A DNA stretch of 5,579 nt from Methylococcaceae bacterium (GTDB lineage Bacteria > Pseudomonadota > Gammaproteobacteria > Methylococcales > Methylococcaceae). Made by a program: the position numbers and the translations under genes. The DNA is taken from the NCBI GenBank assembly GCA_012026715.1, contig VEPB01000567.1:1-5579 (forward strand). The letters run 5' to 3'. The first letter of the stretch is position 1. Each line of letters starts with the position of its first letter. The notes beneath the pieces were generated by a model. That model was not told the origin of the DNA, did no database searches, and saw nothing but the letters and a program-made list of their open reading frames with translations. Shown piece by piece: positions 1 through 5,579 of the stretch.

Positions 1-528
1 CGCCACCCGGGCGTCGTGCCAGGAGGCGTTGCGCGCATCCAGCTGGCTTTGCGCTGCTTCCCGCTGGCGCGCCAGGCCGCCGAACAAATCCACTTCCCAA
101 CTAGCTTGGACATCCCATTGATAGAGCGTCCGTTCGAACACCGGACCGCCGAAACTGAACGCGGAGTGATTACCCTGCAAGCTGGTGTCCAGCGTCGGCA
201 ACGCGGCGGCGAGGGCGCCCACCTGCCCGGCGCTGGCCTGGTGGATGCGCGCGCCCGCCAAGGCGACCGAAGCGCTTTCTCGCTGGGCGGCGGCGAGGAA
301 GCGGCTCAGCACCGGATCGTGGAATCGTTCCCACCAGCGCGTCAAGCGGCCGGGATCGCCGCCATGGGCCAGCGGCACGGCCTCGGCCTTCGCATGCCAG
401 CGGCCGACGACTGGCGTGATCGGGGCGCGGTAGTCGGGGCCTACCGTTGCCAGCAGGCCGCCAGGGCCGCTGCAGCCGGTCAGTGCCGCGGCCAGCGCCA
501 GCGGCAGGCAAGCCTTAGCGCGATCCAT
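1..528 (-). CDS. NodT-family outer-membrane efflux lipoprotein (5' part, cut by left edge)
   Basis: The first 176 codons of an outer-membrane factor of the TolC/OprM/NodT class, the outer duct of tripartite efflux pumps; the C-terminal part lies beyond base 1. The start is the ATG at 528, with a strong AGGAGG at 535-540 six bases ahead. Seen in the protein: a short hydrophobic signal with a lipobox LTGC (Cys19 is the predicted lipidated residue), the family hallmark VGPDYRAP at 29-36, the RWWERFHDP block at 64-72, and SWEVDLFGGLARQREAA near residue 150, which is typical of the first helical hairpin of NodT proteins. The gene overlaps the end of the upstream TetR gene by 14 bases, so the two are almost certainly co-transcribed and probably translationally coupled. 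Its partners (a periplasmic adaptor and an RND, ABC or MFS pump) would be expected further left. The substrate cannot be read from this fragment. The family call is secure. Confidence 0.92.
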   Translation of the reverse strand, partial: MDRAKACLPLALAAALTGCSGPGGLLATVGPDYRAPITPVVGRWHAKAEAVPLAHGGDPGRLTRWWERFHDPVLSRFLAAAQRESASVALAGARIHQASAGQVGALAAALPTLDTSLQGNHSAFSFGGPVFERTLYQWDVQASWEVDLFGGLARQREAAQSQLDARNASWHDARVA

Positions 529-1192
529 CGCGTCCCTCCTGTCCTCGCCGCTTCGCCTCGCCTTCGATGAGGTCCATGGCATAGCCGGCCAGCCGTCTCC
601 CCCACTGGTCCACCGCCTCCGGATTTGCCATGAGATGGGGAGCGACGACGGCGATCACTTCCTGCCCGACGTATAGATGCAACGCCATTCCGACCAGGGC
701 GAAGGCCAGGCGATCCAGCTCGGGGTCCCGCTTAGCCAGCCCCAGATGCCCCATCAACACCGTGACCAGCGATTCGTGCTGGGGCTTGATCTCCGCTTCG
801 ATCTCTTCCTGGAAAACCCCGGTGGGCTCGATCATTTCCCGGAAATGCAGTTTCACCACCAACTGCAACTCCTCCCCGCGCTTGAGGGGTTCGAGAAACT
901 CCCGGTAGAACAGCGTCAGCGCTTCCGGCAGGGGACGATCGGCAAACACTTCGATCTTGGAATAGCACGGCAGGTCGCCCAATGGCTCGGTGAAGGCAGC
1001 CCGGTAAAGCCCGGCCTTGTCGCCGAAGTAGTAGCGGATGGCGGAGATATTGGCCTTCGCCAACTCGCAAATTTCCCGCGTGGTCGCGGCCTCGAATCCT
1101 TTATCCGCGAACACCCGCAGGGCCGCCATCACCAGTCGGCTGCGAGCACGCCCCCCATCGCTGCGGCCGGGGTCTTCTTTTTCGTGTGTCAT
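515..1192 (-). CDS. TetR/AcrR-family transcriptional regulator with CecR/CerR-like (DUF1956) C-terminal region
   Basis: A 225-residue one-component repressor. Residues 18-66 form the TetR DNA-binding domain: a helix LVMAALRVFADKGFEAATTR, then the helix-turn-helix, ending in ISAIRYYFGDKAGLYRAAF, the usual YYHFxxKxxLY element. The C-terminal ligand half carries HFREMIEPTGVFQEEI (116-131), matching the REMxxPT block of CecR/CerR-type regulators, which in E. coli control an efflux-pump operon. The ATG at 1190-1192 is preferred although its Shine-Dalgarno is weak. A longer reading exists from a TTG at 1237, but that codon lies inside the operator and the TTGACA promoter hexamer. Stop at 515-517; it overlaps the NodT gene by 14 bases, so it probably represses its own operon and is released by a pump substrate. 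The inducer is unknown. The family is secure; target and autoregulation are inferred from position. Confidence 0.93.
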   Translation of the reverse strand: MTHEKEDPGRSDGGRARSRLVMAALRVFADKGFEAATTREICELAKANISAIRYYFGDKAGLYRAAFTEPLGDLPCYSKIEVFADRPLPEALTLFYREFLEPLKRGEELQLVVKLHFREMIEPTGVFQEEIEAEIKPQHESLVTVLMGHLGLAKRDPELDRLAFALVGMALHLYVGQEVIAVVAPHLMANPEAVDQWGRRLAGYAMDLIEGEAKRRGQEGRDGSR

Positions 1193-1206
1193 GAGCTGCC
1201 ATGAAA

Positions 1207-1237
1207 AATAAATCAAACGATTGATGTATCGTGTCAA
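1207..1237 (-). promoter_or_regulatory. Candidate promoter of the TetR-NodT operon
   Basis: On the minus strand a perfect -35 hexamer TTGACA occupies 1237-1232, with an AT-rich stretch following. The best -10-like hexamer is TTTATT at 1212-1207 (4 of 6 matches, 19-base spacing, longer than ideal). The left operator arm lies between the two hexamers, so a bound repressor would block polymerase. A second TTGACA at 1256-1251 overlaps the right arm but has no convincing -10 behind it. Transcription from the first would give a very short leader ahead of the ATG at 1192, consistent with the weak Shine-Dalgarno. Confidence 0.4.
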
Positions 1238-1251
1238 TCAATCGTTTGATT
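1211..1251. promoter_or_regulatory. Probable TetR operator: perfect 15-bp inverted repeat with 11-base spacer
   Basis: AATCAAACGATTGAT at 1211-1225 is repeated exactly as its reverse complement at 1237-1251. Each arm is itself a near-palindrome, ATCAA-N4-TTGAT, the usual layout of a single TetR-dimer site, so the region looks like two operators with centres 26 bp apart. It sits 19 to 59 bases ahead of the regulator's ATG, and a promoter-like TTGACA lies between the arms. Binding by the adjacent regulator is inferred; the repeat is directly visible. Confidence 0.8.
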
Positions 1252-1539
1252 GTCAACCTTAAGCCTTCCGGCTGCCTCGTCCAAGGACAGAGGCGGGCCA
1301 GTGTGTTGGCGCGTTCCCGGCCTGCCCCCGTCGAAACCTGCGGTCCTTTGGAACCCTCATGGCCGGGGGCTGTTGGTCGCACTTCGAGGCCGCTTGCACG
1401 TCCGGGTCGATTGGCCTAGAGTGGCTTGGCGCGACTCCGTCTCACCTTCTTGAAGCTGCAAAGGAAGCGGCCGAGGCGACGACTGGCGGAAGGACGGCAT
1501 TCGCAACCACCACGCAACCTAGGGCAGACAGGGGTAGCT
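1252..1539. other. Intergenic leader region upstream of the FecR operon; no gene supported
   Basis: These 288 bases separate the divergent TetR operator from the FecR gene. Short open frames cross it in several directions, but none has a Shine-Dalgarno plus recognisable protein content. No tRNA, no cyclic-di-GMP riboswitch core and no clear sigma-70 or sigma-54 promoter was recognised. The promoter of the FecR-OmpA-CHASE2 operon should nevertheless lie here. The only assignable signal is the ribosome binding site AGGGG at 1530-1534, five bases before the FecR ATG. Confidence 0.5.
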
Positions 1540-2004
1540 ATGGAAAAACGGACCTTCAGCGGCCACCGCGAGTGGATGACGGCACTCTCCCTCTTTTTGT
1601 CCGCAGCCGCGTTCGCCGAACCGGCCAGCGACCCCCGGATCGGCACCATCAAGACCTCCAGGCCGGAAGCCGTCGTCCTGCACCAAGGCGCGGAGCAACC
1701 GGCGCAAGTCGGCAGCCGGATTTACCGCGGCGATACCATCGTCACCCGGTCCGACGGCGCCGTCGGCATCAGCTTCATGGACGGCGCGGTCCTTTCGCTG
1801 GGTCCAGACAGCCGTTTCACCGTCGACGATTTCCTGTTCAAGCCCGCCAACCGGGAAGTGTCGTTCCTATCCACCCTGGCGAAGGGCACCGCCACCTTCA
1901 TCTCCGGCGCCATCGGCCGCATCTCGCCGGAATCGGTCAAATTCAAGACTCCGACCGCTACCCTGGCCCTGCGCGGCACCAAGATTCTCGTGGAAGTGAA
2001 GTAG
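1540..2004 (+). CDS. Secreted FecR-domain protein, short form
   Basis: A 154-residue periplasmic protein. Residues 1-26 look like a Sec signal peptide, with a hydrophobic stretch MTALSLFLSAAAFA and a predicted cut after AFA (26/27). Residues about 60-152 form a FecR domain: RGDTIVTRSDGAVGISFMDG, then LSLGPDSRFTVDDF (86-99), a GTATFISGAIG segment (117-126), and the closing TPTATLALRGT block (138-147). It lacks the transmembrane and anti-sigma parts of true FecR sensors, and no sigma-factor gene is nearby, so iron-citrate signalling is not implied. The start at 1540 is chosen for AGGGG five bases upstream; a longer reading from 1426 would place 38 poorly supported residues before the signal peptide. 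First gene of an operon with the OmpA lipoprotein (49 bases later) and the CHASE2-HD-GYP gene. Small FecR proteins commonly sit beside CHASE2 and OmpA genes (from general knowledge); the molecular role is unknown. The protein ends very soon after the RGT motif. Confidence 0.88.
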   Translation: MEKRTFSGHREWMTALSLFLSAAAFAEPASDPRIGTIKTSRPEAVVLHQGAEQPAQVGSRIYRGDTIVTRSDGAVGISFMDGAVLSLGPDSRFTVDDFLFKPANREVSFLSTLAKGTATFISGAIGRISPESVKFKTPTATLALRGTKILVEVK

Positions 2005-2053
2005 CGCCCCGGCGAAACCGACAACGATTCTTGCAGCAAACGGAGACTCGGCG

Positions 2054-2644
2054 ATGCAGCGGATTTTGATGATCGCATTCTGTGGACTGTTGGTGACGGG
2101 GTGTTCCGGAACCCGGGTGGTTCTGGTGCCCGATCCCGACGGCAAAGTCGGCCAGGTTTCGGTCGCCACCCAGGCCGGTGAAGCGGTGCTGCACAAATCC
2201 GGCGAAACCACCCGCGCCTCCGCATCCGATTCCAAACCGGCGAACCCGGAAGTCTGGTCCCAGGATCAGATTCAGGATGTTTTCGCCGCCGCCCTTGCCA
2301 ACGAACCTTTGCCGCCGCAACGCCATCGCATCCACTTTGCCACCGGGACGGCCGACTTGCCCGCCGAAGCCGGACCGGTTCTGCAGGCCATCAAACAGGC
2401 TGTCGAACAACGGAAGTCCTGCGATATCAGCGTGATCGGCCATAGCGACCGGGCCGGCGACGACGCCTGGAACCGCGATCTGTCGCTCAAGCGCGCCGAT
2501 GCAGTCGCCAGAGCACTGAAATTGGCGGGTATCGCCGACGCCTGCATGGACATCCGTTATTACGGCGAACACGACCCGGTGGTTCCCACCGCCGACGGGG
2601 TTTCCGAACCCCGCAACCGGAGGGTGGAAGTCGAGATTCGCTGA
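2054..2644 (+). CDS. OmpA-family peptidoglycan-binding lipoprotein
   Basis: A 196-residue envelope lipoprotein. A short hydrophobic signal ends in the lipobox LVTGC, giving lipidated Cys17; Ser18 follows, so the Lol rule would send it to the outer membrane. A linker segment (VVLVPDPDGKVGQVSVATQ, 22-40) precedes a disordered Ser/Ala/Pro-rich stretch. Residues about 90-196 are an OmpA C-terminal domain: HFATGTADL, then ISVIGHSDRAGD with Asp132, LSLKRADAV with Arg147, and the closing NRRVEVEI. Asp132 and Arg147 occupy the positions that bind diaminopimelate in this family. Two cysteines in the domain (123 and 164) could form a disulfide. Start supported by GGAG at 2042-2045, eight bases ahead. 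The stop is one base from the next ATG, so translation of the CHASE2 gene is probably coupled. It presumably ties the outer membrane to the cell wall or presents wall state to the sensor; that sensing role is inferred. Confidence 0.93.
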   Translation: MQRILMIAFCGLLVTGCSGTRVVLVPDPDGKVGQVSVATQAGEAVLHKSGETTRASASDSKPANPEVWSQDQIQDVFAAALANEPLPPQRHRIHFATGTADLPAEAGPVLQAIKQAVEQRKSCDISVIGHSDRAGDDAWNRDLSLKRADAVARALKLAGIADACMDIRYYGEHDPVVPTADGVSEPRNRRVEVEIR

Positions 2645-2645
2645 G

Positions 2646-4712
2646 ATGGGGTGGCGTTGGCCCACGGGCTTCCCGGCCGCCCAGACGCTACCGGTGGAGC
2701 CCGATCAGCAGTCTCGCGCACGGGAACGCAAAATCGCCTTTGCCCTTGGCGCCACCCTGACCCTGGCCTGGTGCCTGGCCGGCCTGTGTTTCCCCGACCT
2801 CCTCGAGCGGGCCGAAAATGTCGTGGCCGACCGCCAGGTTGGCCTCTTGCCGGAGCATCCCCCTTCCCGCGAACCGGTCATCGTGGAGGTGGATGAAGCC
2901 AGTCTCCGGGCGTTTGGCCAATGGCCCTGGCCGCGCTATCAGGTGGCCAAGCTGCTGGAGTCCATCTCCGAAGCCGGCGCCGTCGGGGTGGGCGTGGACG
3001 CTCTCTTTGCCGAACGCGACCGGACCTCGCCCGCTGAAATCGCCCGCGCCCTGCAGCGCGATTTCAACCAATACCTGACACTCGAAGCACTCCCCCCGCC
3101 GCAGCGGGACTATGACCGCATCCTGGCGGCGCCCCTGGCCCAAGGCCCTTTCGTGCTGGGCTATTTCCTGTCTTTCGATAAGACCGGAAGCGGCTCCTGC
3201 ACGCCGAAATCGGCCAGCGGCGCGATCCTGTCGGCGCAGGACGGTGACGGCGCGCTCGCCGGAGTGCCCCAAGCCACCGGCCTGATCTGCAGCATTCCGA
3301 TCCTCGGTGCCGCTGCCGCCTATGCCGGTTTCACCAACGGCCTCGCCGACGACGATGGCCTGTACCGCAGAACGCCGCTGATCGCCCGTTGGAACGGCGG
3401 GCTTTACCCCAGCCTGGCGCTGCAAACCTTCTTGACCGCCACCGGCATCCAGCAATTCGTCGTCGACTCCTCCGCCAGCGGGCTGCGGCTGCGGCTGGGC
3501 GATCTCATCGTGCCGCTGGACGCCACCGGCAACCTCCTGATCCGTTTCCGCAACCACCGCTACGAGTCGATTTCCGCCGCCGATGTCATGGCTGGAAAAG
3601 TCCTGCCGGATCGGCTGCGCGGCAAAATGGTCCTGCTCGGCTTCTCCGCCGCGGGCCTGCACGAATACCGGCCGAACCCGCTGGACCCCTTGTTCACCGG
3701 GGTGCAACTTCATGCCGCAGTGCTGGACAACCTGGCGAACCGAAATTTCTTGCAACGGCCTGCATTCGCCCGAGCCCTCGAGGCGATCGTCGCCCTGCTC
3801 CTCGGCTGGATCTTGGCCCTGCTCCTGGCCAGGGCCGGTCCCACCGCCAGCGCCTTGTGGCCCGCCACGCTGATCACCGCCGTCGTCGGCAGTTCCCAGT
3901 TCCTGTTGAGCCGTTACGGCCTGGTCGTCAGTCCGGTGCTGCCGACGGCGACCCTGATCCTGGTGCTGCTGGCACTTTCGTTGCTGAAATTCGGACGCGA
4001 ATACCTGCGTTCGCAACGCTTGGCCCGCCAGATCGCCGATGGCCAGGACGCCATCATCGAAGGTTTCTGCACCATGTCGGAATACCGCGATCCGGAAACC
4101 GGATTCCACATCCGCCGCACCCAGAACTACGTCAAGGCACTGGCCCTGCGTCTGCGCCAGAAACGCAGATATCGCCGCCAGCTGGACGACGCAATGATCG
4201 AGCTGCTCTACAAGACGGCGCCACTGCACGACATCGGCAAGATCGGCATCCGCGACCAGATCCTGCTCAAGCCGGACCGGCTCACCGATGAGGAGTTCGC
4301 CGTGATGAAGACCCATACCACCATCGGCGGCGAGGTGGTCCAGGCCATCCAGGCTCACCTGGGACCCAATGCCTTCCTGGAGACCGCCGCAGAGATCATT
4401 CTCGGCCACCAGGAAAAATGGGACGGATCGGGCTATCCCAGGGCACTGAAAGGCGAAGAAATCCCGCTGGCCGCCCGGCTCATGGCCCTGGCCGACGTCT
4501 ACGACGCGCTCATCAGCCGGCGCGTCTACAAACCCGGATTTCCCCACCGCCAGGCGGTCGAACTAATCGCCCAAGGCAGCGGCCAGCACTTCGATCCGGA
4601 ACTGGTCAACGCCTTCCTAGACATCCACGAGGAATTCCGCGACATCGCCTTGCGCTTCCTGGATGACGACGAGCAGCGCCAGACCCTGCTCGGCGAGGCA
4701 AAAACCGACTAA
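2646..4712 (+). CDS. CHASE2 sensor / HD-GYP cyclic-di-GMP phosphodiesterase, membrane-bound
   Basis: A 688-residue signalling protein. A basic N-terminus (RARERK, 24-29) precedes membrane segment 1 (about 30-49). A periplasmic CHASE2 domain follows (about 55-370), with RYQVAKLLESISEAGAVGVGVD, GFTNGLADDDGLYRRTPL (228-245) and the final GVQLHAAVLDNL. Three more membrane segments (about 375-396, 402-421, 426-448) place the C-terminus in the cytoplasm. Residues about 465-665 are an HD-GYP domain, which in this family hydrolyses c-di-GMP: ETGFH (Glu484, His488), HDIGKIGIRDQILLKP (His528, Asp529, Lys532), His557, GHQEKWDGSGYP (His588, GYP 596-598) and ADVYDAL (Asp617). The usual second His after 588 is Gln589. 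No GGDEF or cyclase domain is present. The ATG is one base after the OmpA stop and has only a weak Shine-Dalgarno, suggesting coupled translation. Domain calls are strong; activity and ligand are inferred from family. Confidence 0.95.
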   Translation: MGWRWPTGFPAAQTLPVEPDQQSRARERKIAFALGATLTLAWCLAGLCFPDLLERAENVVADRQVGLLPEHPPSREPVIVEVDEASLRAFGQWPWPRYQVAKLLESISEAGAVGVGVDALFAERDRTSPAEIARALQRDFNQYLTLEALPPPQRDYDRILAAPLAQGPFVLGYFLSFDKTGSGSCTPKSASGAILSAQDGDGALAGVPQATGLICSIPILGAAAAYAGFTNGLADDDGLYRRTPLIARWNGGLYPSLALQTFLTATGIQQFVVDSSASGLRLRLGDLIVPLDATGNLLIRFRNHRYESISAADVMAGKVLPDRLRGKMVLLGFSAAGLHEYRPNPLDPLFTGVQLHAAVLDNLANRNFLQRPAFARALEAIVALLLGWILALLLARAGPTASALWPATLITAVVGSSQFLLSRYGLVVSPVLPTATLILVLLALSLLKFGREYLRSQRLARQIADGQDAIIEGFCTMSEYRDPETGFHIRRTQNYVKALALRLRQKRRYRRQLDDAMIELLYKTAPLHDIGKIGIRDQILLKPDRLTDEEFAVMKTHTTIGGEVVQAIQAHLGPNAFLETAAEIILGHQEKWDGSGYPRALKGEEIPLAARLMALADVYDALISRRVYKPGFPHRQAVELIAQGSGQHFDPELVNAFLDIHEEFRDIALRFLDDDEQRQTLLGEAKTD

Positions 4713-4718
4713 CCGGCC

Positions 4719-5495
4719 TCAATCGTTATCGGCAATCTCCACGCTGGCGGATTTCGACTCGCCCAACCGGTAGGCGGCCGCCTTCTTCAGCTTCAGTGTT
4801 ACGTTTTCGCTGCCTTCATTGCGGCGGTCGTCGATGGGGGAAATATCCACGTAAGCCGACACATTGCCGGCCGGAATGACCACTTTCTTGGCGATCTTCC
4901 GGTAATCCTTGCCGTTCTTCGCCTTGCCCTTGATGAGGTAGGTCACTTTCAGATCCTTCGCGATGGCGGCATTGAGCGCGATCAGGAAGCGCCCCTCGAC
5001 CGGACCGGTTTCCGAGGCGCTGGCCTGGGCCGCGGTCAGGGAAACCACCGGCTTGACCGCCGCCGCGCCTTGGGTGGTGACAATGACATACGGCACGCCG
5101 CCGATGGAATAGCTGGCGCTGGATCGCGGAAAGAACCGCATCGCGTTGGGATTGCCGATCGGCTTCGCGCCTTGGCTGAACTGGGTCCACAGCGCCAGCG
5201 ACATGACGAACTGGCCGTTGATGGCGTTCATGTCCGCCTCGCTGATTTCGAGCGAGTAATCGTCATCCACGCCGATGGGGATGAAATCGCCGTTCTTATA
5301 CAAGTCTCCCACCTCCTCCTTAACCCGGAACCTGCCCGGCGTCGTGCTGGCATTGCCGTTCAGGGTGTAGCGGTCCAGCCTGACATCGGTCAGGTTGTTG
5401 TGGGAGTCAGCCCCTGCCCAGGCACCCGAACCCAGCGATGCTGCCACTAGCGCGACGAGGAATAAGGTCAGCCTGTATGCAAATTGTCCTGCCAT
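4719..5495 (-). CDS. Secreted Calx-beta domain protein
   Basis: A 258-residue exported protein. The signal peptide runs to about residue 27 (hydrophobic LTLFLVALVAAS, predicted cut AWA/GA). Residues about 30-140 are not a domain I recognise; they include a VDDDYSLEISEADMNAINGQ segment and an aromatic-rich FFPRSSASYSIGGVPYVIVT stretch. Residues about 149-258 read as one Calx-beta domain: VSLTAAQASASETG, VTYLIKGKAKNGKDY, VVIPAGNVSAYVDISPIDD, NEGSENVTLKL and the closing SVEIADND, where the protein ends. Calx-beta domains are calcium-binding beta sandwiches found in adhesins and surface proteins. The final acidic EGDE turn common in the family reads EGSE here, so calcium binding may be weakened. 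The start has only a distant AAGG as a Shine-Dalgarno, 12 bases ahead, so start confidence is moderate. It converges with the CHASE2 gene, 6 bases apart, and is not part of that operon. Function unknown, perhaps extracellular matrix or adhesion. Confidence 0.82.
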   Translation of the reverse strand: MAGQFAYRLTLFLVALVAASLGSGAWAGADSHNNLTDVRLDRYTLNGNASTTPGRFRVKEEVGDLYKNGDFIPIGVDDDYSLEISEADMNAINGQFVMSLALWTQFSQGAKPIGNPNAMRFFPRSSASYSIGGVPYVIVTTQGAAAVKPVVSLTAAQASASETGPVEGRFLIALNAAIAKDLKVTYLIKGKAKNGKDYRKIAKKVVIPAGNVSAYVDISPIDDRRNEGSENVTLKLKKAAAYRLGESKSASVEIADND

Positions 5496-5579
5496 GATTT
5501 GTATGCGCCTTCGTCATTGGGGAATCGAACCGGGACGAAAGCCGCATCTCGAACGCCATCCGTCCCTCCGGCGGCACCC

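Noticed and set aside
16..570. Open frame on the plus strand across the NodT gene
   Set aside because: The minus strand here encodes an unmistakable NodT lipoprotein with a strong ribosome binding site; the plus-strand translation is Arg/Ala/Gln-rich and resembles nothing.
1426..1539. Upstream extension of the FecR gene from 1426
   Set aside because: The extension starts at TTG without a good ribosome binding site and places a basic 38-residue segment ahead of a normal signal peptide; the ATG at 1540 has AGGGG at the right spacing.
1540..2004. Iron-citrate (FecR) anti-sigma signalling
   Set aside because: Only the FecR domain is present: no inner-membrane anti-sigma part, no ECF sigma gene and no TonB receptor adjoin it; the neighbours are OmpA and CHASE2 genes.
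2688..4547. Long open frame (619 codons) on the minus strand opposite the CHASE2-HD-GYP gene
   Set aside because: It is a mirror of a high-GC coding strand: rich in Gln, Gly and His with no recognisable domain, no good Shine-Dalgarno, and it covers a gene with clear motifs throughout.
5515..5540. tRNA or tmRNA 3' end: the minus strand reads GGTTCGATTCC, like a T-arm
   Set aside because: The bases flanking the TTCGATT loop pair for only two positions, and there is no acceptor stem, CCA end or other arm around it.
5407..5559. Short minus-strand frame from an ATG at 5559 with a GGAGGG ahead of it
   Set aside because: It gives 50 residues in a different frame from the Calx-beta gene, overlaps its signal peptide, resembles no protein, and its codon use deteriorates after the first 20 codons.

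Overview
The window is high-GC, gene-dense bacterial chromosome. Lipoprotein signals, a NodT-type outer-membrane efflux factor and OmpA-type peptidoglycan binding point to a Gram-negative proteobacterium. The gene style would suit a gammaproteobacterium, perhaps one of the Methylococcales, but that is an impression from gene style and not shown by any marker. No rRNA, tRNA, CRISPR, insertion sequence or phage gene was seen.

Layout. (1) Bases 1-1192, minus strand: a TetR/AcrR regulator with a CecR/CerR-type (DUF1956) C-terminal region, followed with a 14-base overlap by the 5' part of a NodT-family outer-membrane efflux lipoprotein that runs off the left edge. The regulator is preceded by a perfect 15-bp inverted repeat (1211-1225 / 1237-1251) interleaved with promoter-like hexamers, most simply an autoregulatory operator. 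This is the head of a drug- or solvent-efflux operon whose periplasmic and inner-membrane parts should lie beyond base 1. (2) Bases 1252-1539: an intergenic stretch with no supported gene. (3) Bases 1540-4712, plus strand: a compact three-gene operon. It encodes a secreted 154-residue FecR-domain protein, an OmpA-family lipoprotein, and a 688-residue inner-membrane protein with a periplasmic CHASE2 sensor, four membrane segments and a cytoplasmic HD-GYP domain. (4) Bases 4719-5495, minus strand, convergent with the operon and 6 bases from it: a secreted protein with an unrecognised N-terminal half and a C-terminal Calx-beta domain. Bases 5496-5579 hold nothing identifiable.

How the genes may work together. 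The FecR-OmpA-CHASE2 operon is the most interesting part. Two envelope proteins, one soluble in the periplasm and one a lipoprotein able to grip peptidoglycan, are encoded in tight linkage with a sensor whose input domain is periplasmic and whose output is a probable cyclic-di-GMP phosphodiesterase. The likely logic is that envelope or cell-wall state is read through FecR/OmpA/CHASE2 and converted into lower c-di-GMP. The output domain keeps nearly all HD-GYP ligand residues but has His-Gln in place of the usual His-His pair. The signal and the physical interactions are inference.
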